DNA of 64,000 nt from Alitta virens (Eukaryota; Annelida; Polychaeta; Phyllodocida; Nereididae), in the NCBI GenBank assembly GCA_932294295.1, contig OW028576.1, positions 22,141,227-22,205,226 on the forward strand, given 5' to 3'. The stretch's first letter is position 1. Each line of letters begins with the position of its first letter. Of the stretch, positions 34,016 to 44,363 are shown piece by piece. Under the pieces are notes generated by a model. That model saw nothing but the letters and a program-made list of their open reading frames with translations, did not search any database and had not been told where the DNA came from. Made by a program: the position numbers and the translations under genes.

Positions 34016-35704
34016 ATGCCGATGAAAAAGACCAGGTTCGCCAAAAGGCCTGCAGTGGACACAGAACTATCTGCTGGATCTTCTGATGACTCTGAAAACC
34101 CGACAAAGACATCGCAGAAGAGTGCTCTTCCTGTGAAGAAAATGAAGAAGTCTGCTGCAAGATCTCCTGTCAAGAAGACTGCTGCTGCCAAAAGATCTCC
34201 TGGCAAGAAGACTGCTGCTGCTGCAAGATCTCCTGCCAAGAGGACTACTGCTGCTGCAAGATCTCCTGCCAAGAGGACTGCTGCTGCAAGATCTCCTGCC
34301 AAGAGGACTGCCAAGACGCGTCTGCCAGTGCCAACAAGAACGTCATCAGATGCTGGCAGTAGTAATGATGAGCCCCAGGTTGCTACTCCTGCGTCTGCTG
34401 CAGCACCTGCTTCTTCTTCGCCTGCACCTGCTCCTTCGCCTGCTCCTTCGCCTGCTCCTTCGCCTGCTCCTTCGCCTTGTCCTTGGCCTGCTCCTTCGCC
34501 TGCTTCTTCGCCTGTTCCTTCGCCTGCTCCCTCGCCTGCTACTTCACCTGCTACGTCCGAAGTGCCTGCTACACTTTCCTATGTTGCCAGGAAAAAACAG
34601 GAAAAGTTGTTCCTGCCAGCCACTGATGAGCAGGATATCGCTGACTGATTTAGAGACCATCCCATTTTTTATGACCGGACCTTGAAATCCTACAAGGATT
34701 CAGGCAAGAAAATGGCCCTCATCAATGAGATGGCAAGGAGACTGAGTGTCCCCTGCACTGGATTCCAATTGAAGACCTGGATGGAATCCATGTGGACTGT
34801 CGCAGGGAAACTAGTGCGGCAGGGACCATCTGGAACTGCGAAGAAGAACCCCACAGAGAAGGAGTTGTGGATCATAACGAATTTTGGATTCCTTGTGGAC
34901 CACATAACACGCATTCCAAGTCGCCGGGGGAACACTGCCCTTCAGAAGAAAATTGTCAAGACACGGGAGACACTTAAAAATCTCGAGGAAGAAGAAGGGA
35001 GCTCTACTCCAGCTGATGATTCCGGGCCCCAGGAAATTTCTGATCCGGACATTTCTATGGATATCCCTCCTGTCCGGCAGACGAAGGGTGGTCCATACAA
35101 GAAAAGGAAAAGGTCCACGCCACCGCAATCTGGCATAGAAAATCTTGTGAACATTGCCAGAGAGTCTACTGGAGTCATCCAGCAGACTATGCAGCAAATG
35201 GTCGTTCCTCCAAAGGATTTGAAGGAGAGGCGAATCCGGGCGATGGGGGAGTTCATTGTCATGGAATGCCTGTCCATGGATGATGAAGCATTTGAAGACC
35301 TGCACAGCAACCTGATCCCCACATTCATGCAGCTCAAAGCGAATGCCATTAGAGCCAGGTTCCAGCTGCAGCATCAACCCCAGCATCAACCTCAGCAATT
35401 CATGCAGCACCAGCAGCATCACCAGCAGCAGCACCAGCAGCAGCACCAGCAGCAGCACCAGCAGCACCAGCAGCAGCACCAGCAGCAGCACCAGCAGCAC
35501 CAGCAGCAGCACCAGCAGCAGCACCAGTTCTATCCTCCTTCTGGGTCCCAGCATCAGGTGCACTTCCCACCAATGATAAGTCCAGAAAAGAATTGGCCAG
35601 CGGGAACCTCAGCAATGCCTCCTTCCGGACCTCCATCCATGATATCCGAGATTCCCACCACTTCAACTCCTTCTTTGAACATAAGCCAGTTTTTGAATGT
35701 TTGA
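34016..35704 (+). pseudogene. MADF/Myb-like Harbinger partner, single premature stop (element B)
   Basis: A 562-codon frame broken only by TGA at codon 211 (34646-34648), where the other copies have Trp. Order: an SPVKK/SPGKK/SPAKR repeat tail (residues 45-100) like histone H1 tails; an SPAP-rich linker (about 125-182); KKQEKLFLPATDEQD, then the MADF-like three-helix region (about 200-275) with DHPIFYDR, MALINEMARRLSV and FQLKTWMESM; NFGFLVDHITRIPSR; a basic PYKKRKR patch; KDLKERRIRAMGEF; a Gln/His run (about 450-505); and the conserved end SLNISQFLNV. It probably binds element DNA in the nucleus and recruits the transposase. TATA box upstream, stem-loop downstream. One base change separates it from an open frame. 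Confidence 0.85.
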
Positions 35705-35729
35705 AGACAACAGTTTTAAAACCATCCCC

Positions 35730-35745
35730 GGCCTTTTTCAAGGCC
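35730..35745 (+). promoter_or_regulatory. Histone-type 3' stem-loop, B MADF gene
   Basis: GGCCTTTTTCAAGGCC begins 25 nt after the stop codon, followed by ACCAAATCCTCCCAAAAGAG. It is a single copy, unlike the triple in A and C. No AATAAA follows within about 100 bp; ATAAAC is the nearest. Confidence 0.65.
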
Positions 35746-36005
35746 ACCAAATCCTCCCAAAAGAGCACGCCTTGTACACATATCTGTGTATAAACAATCA
35801 ATCAAAAAAAAAGTTCCAAAACCCTCCAAACTTTTCTCTATCTTTGTCCACGAAAGTATAATATTTTATTCCAAAATCAATTTCTTCACATCAAGTAACT
35901 TGTTCATATTTCCTTTTCATTAGAGCACAAATATTGGTCCATTTTTTTGTAATATTTCTTTTAATAAGGGTTAATAATTTTGATGAAAGAAGACATACTT
36001 TTTTT

Positions 36006-36287
36006 GGTTCAGAACTGCCGTAGTTTTTTCTTGTTCAGAAGTGCCGTACTTTTTTTTTGTTCAGAAGTGCTGTAGTTGTGTCTTGTTCAGAAGTGCCGTA
36101 TTATTTTTTTTGCTTCAGAACTGCCGTAGTTTTTTCTATTATACTGCAATGAAAATAATGAAAGTACGGCACTTCTGAACAAGAAACAACTACGGCACTT
36201 CTGAACAAGAGAAAAAATACGGCACTTCTGAACAAAAAAAAAAGTACGGCACTTCTGAACAAGAAACAACTACGGCACTTCTGAACC
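36006..36287. repeat. Foldback of TTCAGAAGTGCCGTA repeats, element B
   Basis: The left arm has five units (GGTTCAGAACTGCCGTAG to CTTCAGAACTGCCGTAG). The centre TATTATACTGCAATGAAAATAATG matches the centre in A. The right arm has five inverted units ending CACTTCTGAACC. The arms are about 130-150 bp each. A transcript reading past either gene end would fold into a long double-stranded RNA. Confidence 0.85.
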
Positions 36288-36375
36288 AATAAAATATTTT
36301 GTGTGGGTCAGACAGGAACTTTTTTTTTTATTACACAAGAAGTGTACATGGTCTGCTCTTTTGGGAGGATTTGGT

Positions 36376-36391
36376 GGCCTTGAAAAAGGCC
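36376..36391 (-). promoter_or_regulatory. Histone-type 3' stem-loop, B transposase
   Basis: On the minus strand GGCCTTTTTCAAGGCC begins 20 nt after the stop codon, followed by ACCAAATCCTCCCAAAAGAG. An AATAAA lies about 45 nt further along. Confidence 0.7.
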
Positions 36392-36411
36392 GGGGTTGTT
36401 TTGTGGAATCT

Positions 36412-37737
36412 TTATACCATGTCATCTTGCCATGGCACTCTTCCTTCGTCTGAATTGACAAAGTCCACCAAGTACTGCCGTTGATTCTTGGCTGCTTCAG
36501 TCATAGAATGCCCTCTATTTGTTGGTGGCATTTCAGCGATTTCTCCAGCTGCCCTCCAAGTTCCTGGGATGATACGATGTGTGATTGGATCTTCATGGTC
36601 CAGCATGATGTTCTGAGCAGTCGGATAAGTTATTCTCATCAGATTGTGGAGGCAGCAACATGCAATGACTATGGATTCCACTGTCTTAGTTCTTTGTGGC
36701 ATGGTAGTCAGGAGACACCTGAACCTTGCTGCAAGGATCCCAAATGCGTTTTCCACAATTCTTCTTGCCCGGGAGAGGCGGTAATTGTATATCCTCTGCT
36801 CTTTGGTCATGTTTCTGAGAGGCAGTGGCTTCATCAGCCAGGTTCTCAAGGGGAAGGCATCATCTCCGACAATGAAGTAGGGAAGAGGTCTGTGACCAGG
36901 AAGAATTGGTTCAGGTGGAGGTAATCCAATGGTCCCTTCTTCAAGTCCTTCTCTCAGGAGTGTATCATTAAAAACTCCTCCATCAGATCCAGCGCCGTTT
37001 GCTCCACAGTCTACATAGAGGAACTTGTAATCAGCATCCACAAGAGCCATGAGTACGATGGAATGGAAGCCCTTGTAATTGAAATACACTGAACCACCTT
37101 TTGGAGGACATTTGATGGCCACATGCTTCCCATCAATGGCTCCAATACAGTGAGGAAAGTTCCACCTTGAATAGAACAGTTTCGCAACTTCTCTCCACTC
37201 TTCTGGAGTTGTGGGGCATGCCAGGACATCTTCATTATACTCCGCAATGATGGCTTCACAGACTTCTCGAATTATGTTGCTGATGGTATTGTAAGCCACT
37301 CTGAAGCCATACATGAGGGACCTGTAGCTGTTTCCAGTTGCCAAATAGCGGAGGGTGATGGCAAGTCTGAGTCCTGGCTCCAAAGATTTCCTCCAGAAGG
37401 TGTCTTCTTTGGTAATCCTATGACCTATTTTGCCAAGGATCCCTTGAAACATGGCTGGTTCCATTCTCAAAAAGTTAGTATAACTAGAAGTGTCCTCTTG
37501 CATCAGTTCAGTCAGTAGACGCTCATACTGTCCCATCTGAGGTCTTCTCAGCAGCCAGGGCCTCACCCAACACCTCCTCCTCCTCTTCCTCCTCATGGCT
37601 GCTAATTTTCTTTCTTCTTTCTTCTTACTCTCCTCATCCTCAAGTAATGCTGCTGCAACAACAGCAAGTTGCAGATTCGCATGAGCAGCTAGTAGTACCA
37701 AGACTCTATTCTGATGTTCTGTCTGATGCATGTCCAT
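36412..37737 (-). CDS. PIF/Harbinger transposase, intact (element B)
   Basis: A complete 441-residue DDE_Tnp_4-type transposase that would excise and insert the element at TTA/TAA sites. Start MDMHQTEHQ at 37737; an ATG two codons on (MHQ) is the alternative and is where C starts. A Glu/Lys-rich helix (30-50) and a basic patch RRKRRRRCW (49-57) precede a helix-turn-helix-like region (about 85-160, RITKEDTFWRKSLEPGLRL, RYLATGNSYRSLMYGFRV). Catalytic candidates are D202 (GAIDGKH), D252 (SDGGVF; D243 is also conserved) and E329 (RRIVENAFG). CCCLHNLMR is at 360-368. The C-terminus EGRVPWQDDMV is conserved in A and C. No intron is needed. It is TATA-driven from its own end of the element. Confidence 0.95.
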   Translation of the reverse strand: MDMHQTEHQNRVLVLLAAHANLQLAVVAAALLEDEESKKKEERKLAAMRRKRRRRCWVRPWLLRRPQMGQYERLLTELMQEDTSSYTNFLRMEPAMFQGILGKIGHRITKEDTFWRKSLEPGLRLAITLRYLATGNSYRSLMYGFRVAYNTISNIIREVCEAIIAEYNEDVLACPTTPEEWREVAKLFYSRWNFPHCIGAIDGKHVAIKCPPKGGSVYFNYKGFHSIVLMALVDADYKFLYVDCGANGAGSDGGVFNDTLLREGLEEGTIGLPPPEPILPGHRPLPYFIVGDDAFPLRTWLMKPLPLRNMTKEQRIYNYRLSRARRIVENAFGILAARFRCLLTTMPQRTKTVESIVIACCCLHNLMRITYPTAQNIMLDHEDPITHRIIPGTWRAAGEIAEMPPTNRGHSMTEAAKNQRQYLVDFVNSDEGRVPWQDDMV

Positions 37738-37794
37738 GGTCCTCTCTCTTCAGCAGCTACAGACAGAATGATCAAGAACAGAAGATGCAGCCCC

Positions 37795-37804
37795 TATTTA
37801 TATA
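37795..37804 (-). promoter_or_regulatory. TATA box of element B transposase
   Basis: On the minus strand TATATAAATA followed by GGGGCTGCATCTTCTG, about 58 bp before the ATG. Confidence 0.7.
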
Positions 37805-37869
37805 TTTTTGTAATTAAACACAGCTATTTGCATAATAATTTAAGTAATAACCCTGATGAGTATCATGAG

Positions 37870-38110
37870 TATAACTCGTCGACTTTACGAGTTACTCCTG
37901 GTACTCGGCGAGTTACTCCTGGTACTCGGCGAGTTACTCCTGGTACTCGGCGATTTACTCCTCTAACTCGCCGACACTCTCCTCGAAATCGTTCACTAAT
38001 TGGCTGCAACTTGGCGAGTCACTCCTGGTACTCGGCGAGTCGCTCGCTGAACCCGCCGAGTAACTCGGTGAGTAATTCGGTGAGTAATTCGGCGAGTCAC
38101 TACTGGTCAC
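37870..38110. repeat. 21-bp subterminal array, element B right end
   Basis: Units of the GAGTTACTCCTGGTACTCGG type (37885-37960) and GTAACTCGGTGAGTAATTCG type (38050-38095). Confidence 0.75.
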
Positions 38111-38339
38111 TTTTTCCGCAAAAATTCGTCGCCAACTCCTCGAATTTTGGGTGTTACGTAATTTTTGTTATTACTACGAGTTGACTACGAGAAACTCGGC
38201 TATGTGGGAACGGGGCTTTAAGCATATTAGTAATCTCACGTAGCATGAATGGAAGAGTGGGTGGGTGGTTCTTTTAGAAACTTACTGCATGGGGACCAAT
38301 GGGACAATAAGGGCAGAGTACGCTGGGGCAGTATCCTGA

Positions 38340-38640
38340 TGGACTATTGAATTGAATTGAATTGAATTTATTTAGCATCCTGATATCATACATGCATGTA
38401 CATACATCAGTTATTACAATAACACTTTTCATATGACTTTAAATTATTAATTATTATGTAAAAACTAGGACGCTGGGTCAGGCATCTGAGCTATAAGCTA
38501 TATAATTAACTATCATTCCTTGGAATATCACAGGTCTTTTAACTAAGTAAAATATACACTAGGCAAAGAGTTCAAGATCTACTGGCGAAATGCATACATC
38601 CAGCAAGTCCATTTTTCATCTGATGCTTTATTCTATCAAG
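38340..38640 (-). repeat. LINE-like 3' end with GAATT tail
   Basis: On the minus strand, GATGCTAAATAAATTCAATTCAATTC ends the segment (written as GATGCTAAATAAA plus four TTCAA units). AATAAA plus a short tandem tail is typical of non-LTR retroelement 3' ends. The 91-codon minus-strand frame at 38755-39030 could be the matching coding end but shows no recognised motif. Confidence 0.45.
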
Positions 38641-39030
38641 TTTCAAATTAGGGCTGGGATGTTTATCAGTGTCATACTTTGCAGTATCAACCAATTTCTA
38701 TGTTATTGAGAAACTGCATGAGAGATATTTCGGTTTTTTATTGTTAAACACAGTTTACTTTTTATAAGCATTAGGAAGTTCAACATTTTTAAAGTTTAAA
38801 TGGTGCGCATCCAAGAACGATAGTAGATCATTGATCTTATACCTGTCTCTGTGTGAGTAACAATTTACAAACTGAGTCAGTTCAATGCAAAATAAAGTAC
38901 AGACATTGCTGTTTTCAATGTACCAATGGTCCCCTGGGTACCATTGGGACAAGTTTAAGATCACAAAAATGCTGCCTGACCGAATGAGACCAGAAAATAT
39001 CCATGTTTTGCTGCTAAAGAACTGTTGCAT

Positions 39031-40017
39031 ACATATCCCATAAAATGATAAATGTCTCCCCTATACAATTCTTGGATAAGATAACGATTGAAAAGGTGCA
39101 ATTAGTTCTGAGATGTTTATTACGAAAGAAACGTCCAGGTATTTTTTAACAATAATCTTTAAATGAATTTAGATGTTCCAAGTATTTTGTGCGAGTTATG
39201 TGTGTTTTCCTGGTGACATCAGTTTAACATTTTTGAGATATACAGTGGATACTTTGACATAAGAACTGTAAGATGCACTGTCATAGCCTTGGTAACTTTA
39301 ATTCTAGCATTTTTGCCGACGTGAATAAAAGCTGGCAGAACCATTATTGCCCTTTCATCCATTGGAAAGTTTTATTTGTACATTCGATTTAAGTATAATG
39401 CCTCCCATCACATTTGGAAGTAAATTTGCCAGTCTGGGCCAATTGCTTGTCTTTGATTTGTGAATCCAATGGTTGACTCTGGTATTGCCTCTTTATGCCA
39501 ATGCAGCTGAATTCCTCCGACATGTCAGTCCCTCATTCGTCACAATTTATACCAAATAAAAGGCAGGGTGCTGCTCTTACAAGTTGATGCTCTCTATATG
39601 TGGTAATTAATAAAATGATTATGTGGATGCAGAGATAGGAAATACAGAATGACGATTTATTTTAGATCACTATTTGGAATTACACAAATACAATGCCAAA
39701 TGGGGTTGACAGAGTGGTCCTCAGACCAACATTGATCTATGTCAGTCCTCCAACTTTGGCCCAATTTGTCATGCTTTCAGGGCAATGGGCTCTAGGCATC
39801 CTTACCACGAATACAAAAACGTATTTTAAATATTTCACAAAGATATGAAACTTATGTCTTAAAAACAAAAAAAGCACAATAACAAGACTCCAGTTTGAAA
39901 AGTGCCGCACCTTGCATGGTAAATCTCACATTGTATTTGATTGCTTTCAATGTTTTAAATATTCTTTGCAGTAAATATAATTAGGTCCTAGTTCTGGTTG
40001 GTCCCATTTAATCATTC
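39031..40017. other. Gene-free stretch
   Basis: No recognisable gene, RNA or repeat. Confidence 0.4.
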
Positions 40018-40140
40018 TAAAAGAATACAGTGCCCTTTGACTGTCAGTCCGACAAGCAGGCTCCATCGTAATCTAATTAGCCTCTTGCCCAGAAGTCCTC
40101 ACCCCTTTCATCTTTTTTCTTGAAAGCTAACAATGTTGCA
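40018..40140 (+). repeat. Dispersed repeat R4, copy 2
   Basis: GTGCCCTTTGACTGTCAGTC, ACAAGCAGGCTCC and GTAATCTAATTAGCC match 17335-17470. Confidence 0.6.
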
Positions 40141-40834
40141 ACTTATATTGATGTCATGGTTTTGAACCATGGTAACTTCCGGTATTTTAATTTTAGAACA
40201 CAACGGAATTCATCATTTGCTAGAAAATGCATCGTTTTCATGACTAAATTGCTTGTGTTGCAAGCTCATATATACATCTGAAGTGTTGCTATATAAGGAA
40301 TAAAATATCTTGTTTTTACACTCGATCGGACTTCAAGCCTCAGTCATGACCATGTTTCACACTGATTGATGCTACTGAGCCTGCCATTTCACAATTACAT
40401 CTTTATTGACATCAAAACTACAGGCAAATAGAAATCAATTAAACTTTAACCAAAATACCAGCCTTGACATTTGAACAACAGAGGGGTTTCTGCAATTTTT
40501 TTATTAATGACAAAATATAAATCATAATCACAATTAAAAAAAAACAATAAAGACTTTCACAATAGTAAATAAATATTGTTGTGTGTCTAATCCATGACTG
40601 GACAATCTTTTCTCCATATATTGACATAATATCAATTTACATGACAATTTAAATATTGTGCAAATAATTTGGTAATATCTTTGGGGAATATTATCTTAAA
40701 TATTGCTGAATGTTTTAGGAGGCCATGTGAAATGTGTATTAATATTTAGTTTTTTATCTAAATACACAAATTTATTAGTAAATAAAATATAAATTAAAAC
40801 AAACATAAATGTTAGTTTTATTTGTGTTTCACAT

Positions 40835-40960
40835 GTAATCAAGTAATATCAAAACATTTCCAATTGCATTCAATTCAAGTAATATCACAAAGTTGTCTAT
40901 TTATTCTTTCTTTATTATTTCAAGTAATATCACAAAGCATTTCCAATTGCATTCAATTCT
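40835..40960 (+). repeat. Tandem CAAGTAATATCACAAAG repeat
   Basis: CAAGTAATATCA(C)AAA occurs at about 40840, 40876 and 40921, and CATTTCCAATTGCATTCAAT occurs twice (40855 and 40938). It is a two-fold duplication with a nested third partial copy. Confidence 0.65.
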
Positions 40961-41385
40961 TTCTCTATTCCTTTATCAATGGAAACCGATTCCTTTTATT
41001 CTAGATTGCACTTAAAAAAGCAGAAGGCCGAAACGACTCAATTAAACGGCCGAACCGTCTCGTCTCGTCTCGACAAGGCATTATCGCCACATGCTAAATG
41101 ATGAATCAGGCAATTTTGATTTATTATTATTATGCAGGAACTTATTAATTTGTTTGTAGACTCATCTGTCAATTATGTTTTGGGATTAGATTATCTTGCC
41201 GTCAATAGTTATAGAGTTTTAAATTTTCACGCAGACTATCGTCAAGTTAATTTGCCTTGTTTTACAGTTTGATGTGAATGTGATGAATATATCAAGAGAA
41301 TAATTCATATATTTACAATTAAATAATGATAATAACAAAGCTTTTAAAGGGACATGCAAAAAAAAAAAAAGAAGTTTTTCTCTTC

Positions 41386-41452
41386 CTCGCAAATAATTTT
41401 CAATCCCTCGCAAATATTTTCGTTCCCTCGCAAATTTTTTCTTTCACTCGCA
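41386..41452 (+). repeat. 21-bp tandem repeat CCTCGCAAAT
   Basis: Four copies of (C)CTCGCAAATATTTTC-type units with a period of 20-21 bp. Confidence 0.75.
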
Positions 41453-41526
41453 AATACGGCTACACCCAAAACGTCAACAACAAAACGTCTACACCAATTA
41501 TATATATATATATATATATTACACTT

Positions 41527-41605
41527 TCCTGAACAATTCAGTCTTTATTTGACGAAAAATCGGACTAATATTAGGGGAGCAGCAGCCTTTTAAAGTATAT
41601 ATAAA
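41527..41605 (+). mobile_element. M-module element fragment outside Harbinger
   Basis: CTTTCCTGAACAATTCAGTC is followed by the M arm ending GGGGAGCAGCAGCCTTTTAA. Here M is not flanked by any AGCCCC-type terminus, so the module also exists as part of a different mobile family. Confidence 0.65.
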
Positions 41606-42499
41606 AAATGAAAATAAAACAATGATAACATTGTGAGACATGAGCTATCCATACTCCCATGCAGCTTTGACTTGTCAGGGTGGAGCTATCATAACATAAG
41701 TAATTCAATTCAATTAGCCAAATGTTAAGAAGTCCTTCACAAAGGTTAATTGTCATTAGTCAATTGCAATTAACCTGGATTACAGGTTTAATGTCATGTC
41801 CTATTCAATTTACAATTTAAAAAAAAAACACTTTGAACATCACACATATCTGAGTGTAATAGATGAATCGGCATTCCTATGTATGATACTAAATCTTATG
41901 TTTTTATCATAAGAGGTCAGAGGGCAGCACTTGAACTGTCAAGGGGTATAGCAAGGAGACACAAAGAATTTGGGCAATGTTGACATGTGGTGACCATTGT
42001 AAGTTAGTTTTTTTGTCTTATAATTATCAATTATGAACCCATTTATATTACTGGTATATTCAGTTAAATTTGCTGCTCACATTGGTATACTTGTACATGA
42101 GTAAATTGACATTTGTAAGACATTTATTGAGATTTAAGATAATCTAGGTCAAACATGTGCTCAGTGCATGTGGCCATTCAGGATGTCACATTGTGCATGA
42201 TCAAGTATTTGCATGGAAAGAGCATTTTCTTGTAGTTTATGGTTGTTTTAGTGATAACTAAATTAGACTTGGTATTGCTTTGTAGGTTGAACCTCATCAT
42301 ATGCTCAGAACTCATAGAACTCACAACTCTTAACTGATAACCTTATGATGTACTCTTCAAGCAAGACAACAAATAAATGAGTGTTTCAACACACCACATG
42401 GTTTGACCTTTGTCATTGAATGCCAAAGTGAGAAAACAGAAATTGCCACTTACACTGAGTGTCAATTGTCATTTAGTATAACGGTCATAATGAATTGTA

Positions 42500-42590
42500 T
42501 ATAGTCCGATTTTCGTCAAATAAAATTTATATAATAGATAAGGTAAGGAAAATTAATGGAGTATACTAGGCAAAAACAAGAATTGTTAGA
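42500..42590 (-). mobile_element. M-family fragment, internally deleted
   Basis: The reverse complement reads ATTCTTGTTTTTGCCTAGTA to TTATCTATTATATAAAT and then jumps to TTATTTGACGAAAATCGGAC. The first part matches 63027-63085 and the second part matches the M module. It is a shortened copy of the family seen at 41527 and 63027. Confidence 0.6.
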
Positions 42591-42902
42591 ATTCACTATG
42601 AAATTGCTGAAGTAGTTCTGAAATTACTTGCTCCTGACATTTTCACCTACTTTTCATTAAAACTAATAATTATGTCGCATATTGTAACAAAATTGTATAA
42701 AGTGCAATAAGTACAAAAAATTCCAATATATAAGATGAGTTAATTTCCTTAAGTTTTCTTTTATTCCGTGTTTTTAGACCGTACCCACTCTTCATTATGA
42801 TTGCATATGACAGTTGACACCAAATTTTGATGACTGTTCATAGGGATAATATTGCAATCTATGCACTGTAAATTATTTTTTGTAACACTAAGTTATGTAT
42901 TA

Positions 42903-42985
42903 CTAGCATCCAGTTGAGCTGTAGCTCATGAAGAGTGCCAGGTTCACGATTCGAAACCTGGACCTACAGCAAAGCTAGCCAGGGT
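42903..42985 (-). repeat. tRNA-derived SINE, copy 2
   Basis: On the minus strand it reads TAGCTTTGCTGTAGGTCCAG, GGTTTCGAATC (B-box-like) and CACTCTTCATGAGCTACAGC, matching copy 1 at 12190-12304. The A-box part is more decayed. Confidence 0.6.
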
Positions 42986-43885
42986 AATAACTACTAGAAC
43001 TCCATCCCAGTCCCAGTCCTGTCGAATGAGATTCATTCAAAATCAGCTTATTCTTCACCTTCATATGGATAAATAATGACCTTGCCGGTAACTGTTGCCT
43101 ATTATACTATCAAGGCATAACCTCCCACTCAGACAGCAGACTGAGAAGCTTAGAGACCTTTCGCGTGTTGAGTAATAAATCCTACCTTGTAGTTCAATTG
43201 CATTCATTCATGCATACACAATTAGTGAGAAAGTACCTTTCTGTGTGCTCTGAGAACATTTGCAGAATTTGGGACGCCGCATCTGATAGAATTAGCATGA
43301 GCCTTATTAAGCGGCAGATTAAGGTGACTCTCCGTCAATTCAGCAGCCTCTTCAGTATCCATGAGATTGGAGTGCAGTGTGCAGAACACAAGTGCGTGGT
43401 AGCTTCATGACCCAAATAATCTAAAGGTATCAAAGTTGTATGTAATAAGTTATTATATCAAGTTCATGTATTTAAAGATCAATTTAACTATTATGATATT
43501 TTATTTTTCTGGCTATATGCATTCTATATTATTCTGACTGGTTCTTAAGTCTCCATGCACGTAATTTTTCTTTACAAAATTTGAAAATTGATGAGTTTTA
43601 ATGCAAGCTTTAAGTCTGCTTTTGAAATGATGAATATAATTAAAAGCTGATTATATGATACAGTTACAATGATTCAATAAAATATACAAAAATAGTATGA
43701 CTTTCTTGATAGTTAAACGCCTTTCTAATGGTGCATAATCATCAAGAGAGTAGATCATGCCATAACAGTTATTGCGTTAACCTAATATGCATAGTATTTG
43801 CAGAACGGTCAGTTCCATGCAAGCATCCTTAACGCTATGACATGTTAGGAAAAGGCAACATCAAAACATACTTGTTGTGTATGAC
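42986..43885. other. Gene-free stretch
   Basis: The 81-codon frame at 43165-43410 has no recognised motif; the words GATAGAATTAGCATGAGCC and TTAAGC loosely recur near 59945-59980, perhaps an old repeat. Confidence 0.35.
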
Positions 43886-44363
43886 TTATATTTTAGACAA
43901 AAGCCACTTTTGAAATGAATCTGAGGCAGTCTTTTCTGACAAAGCTTCAGTCGTCAAATTACACAATTTAAATCCCTGCCAAGAGGCAGTGGTGGGAATG
44001 TAAAGGACTGAAATTTGAAGAGAAAGGACTTGGATGTCAAAATTTAATCTTCGAATTTTCACATGTGGGTGTTGTGCAGCTGTCAGACTCGAGTTGGAAC
44101 AAGACGAAGTCGAAACCCCTGATGAGATGCAGACGCTTGATGGAGCTTTGTTGTCAGTGGCACACACAGCTGCTGCATACATAACTATTGCTTCACACAT
44201 AAAAAACACAATATTGAAGTATTTGAAAGTAAATAGACAATTCTCACTGATGGGTAATAATGATAATGCCATTTCAATCATTGTCAAATTTGATAATAAA
44301 AATATGAATCAAAATATGAATATTCAGCTTACTTTCTACAGTGTATGTAAAAACATTGGTTGA
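43886..44363. other. Two overlapping unassigned open frames
   Basis: A 133-codon minus-strand frame (43886-44287) and a 109-codon plus-strand frame (44034-44363) overlap. Both are long for AT-rich DNA, and neither has a recognisable family. The minus frame has a Cys/Ser-rich middle; the plus frame has an acidic EQDEVETPDEMQ stretch. One of them might be an exon. I cannot choose. Confidence 0.2.

Larger units (their letters stand above)
33305..38217. mobile_element. Harbinger element B, nearly intact
   Basis: A 4913-bp element with ends AGCCCCGTTCCCACATAGCC and its exact inverse, inside TTAA at 33301-33304 and 38218-38221. The ends continue into CGAGTTTCTCGTAGTCAACT, shared with MITE E, which defines subfamily 2. 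It carries a MADF-like gene (plus) and an intact transposase gene (minus), convergent. It is the best preserved autonomous-type copy in the window. Confidence 0.95.

Noticed and set aside
34811..35563. 250-codon minus-strand frame, leucine-rich
   Set aside because: Antisense of the B MADF-like gene; the Leu/Val run mirrors the Gln/His codons.
36481..36924. 147-codon plus-strand frame
   Set aside because: Antisense of the intact B transposase; the same shadow appears over A and C.
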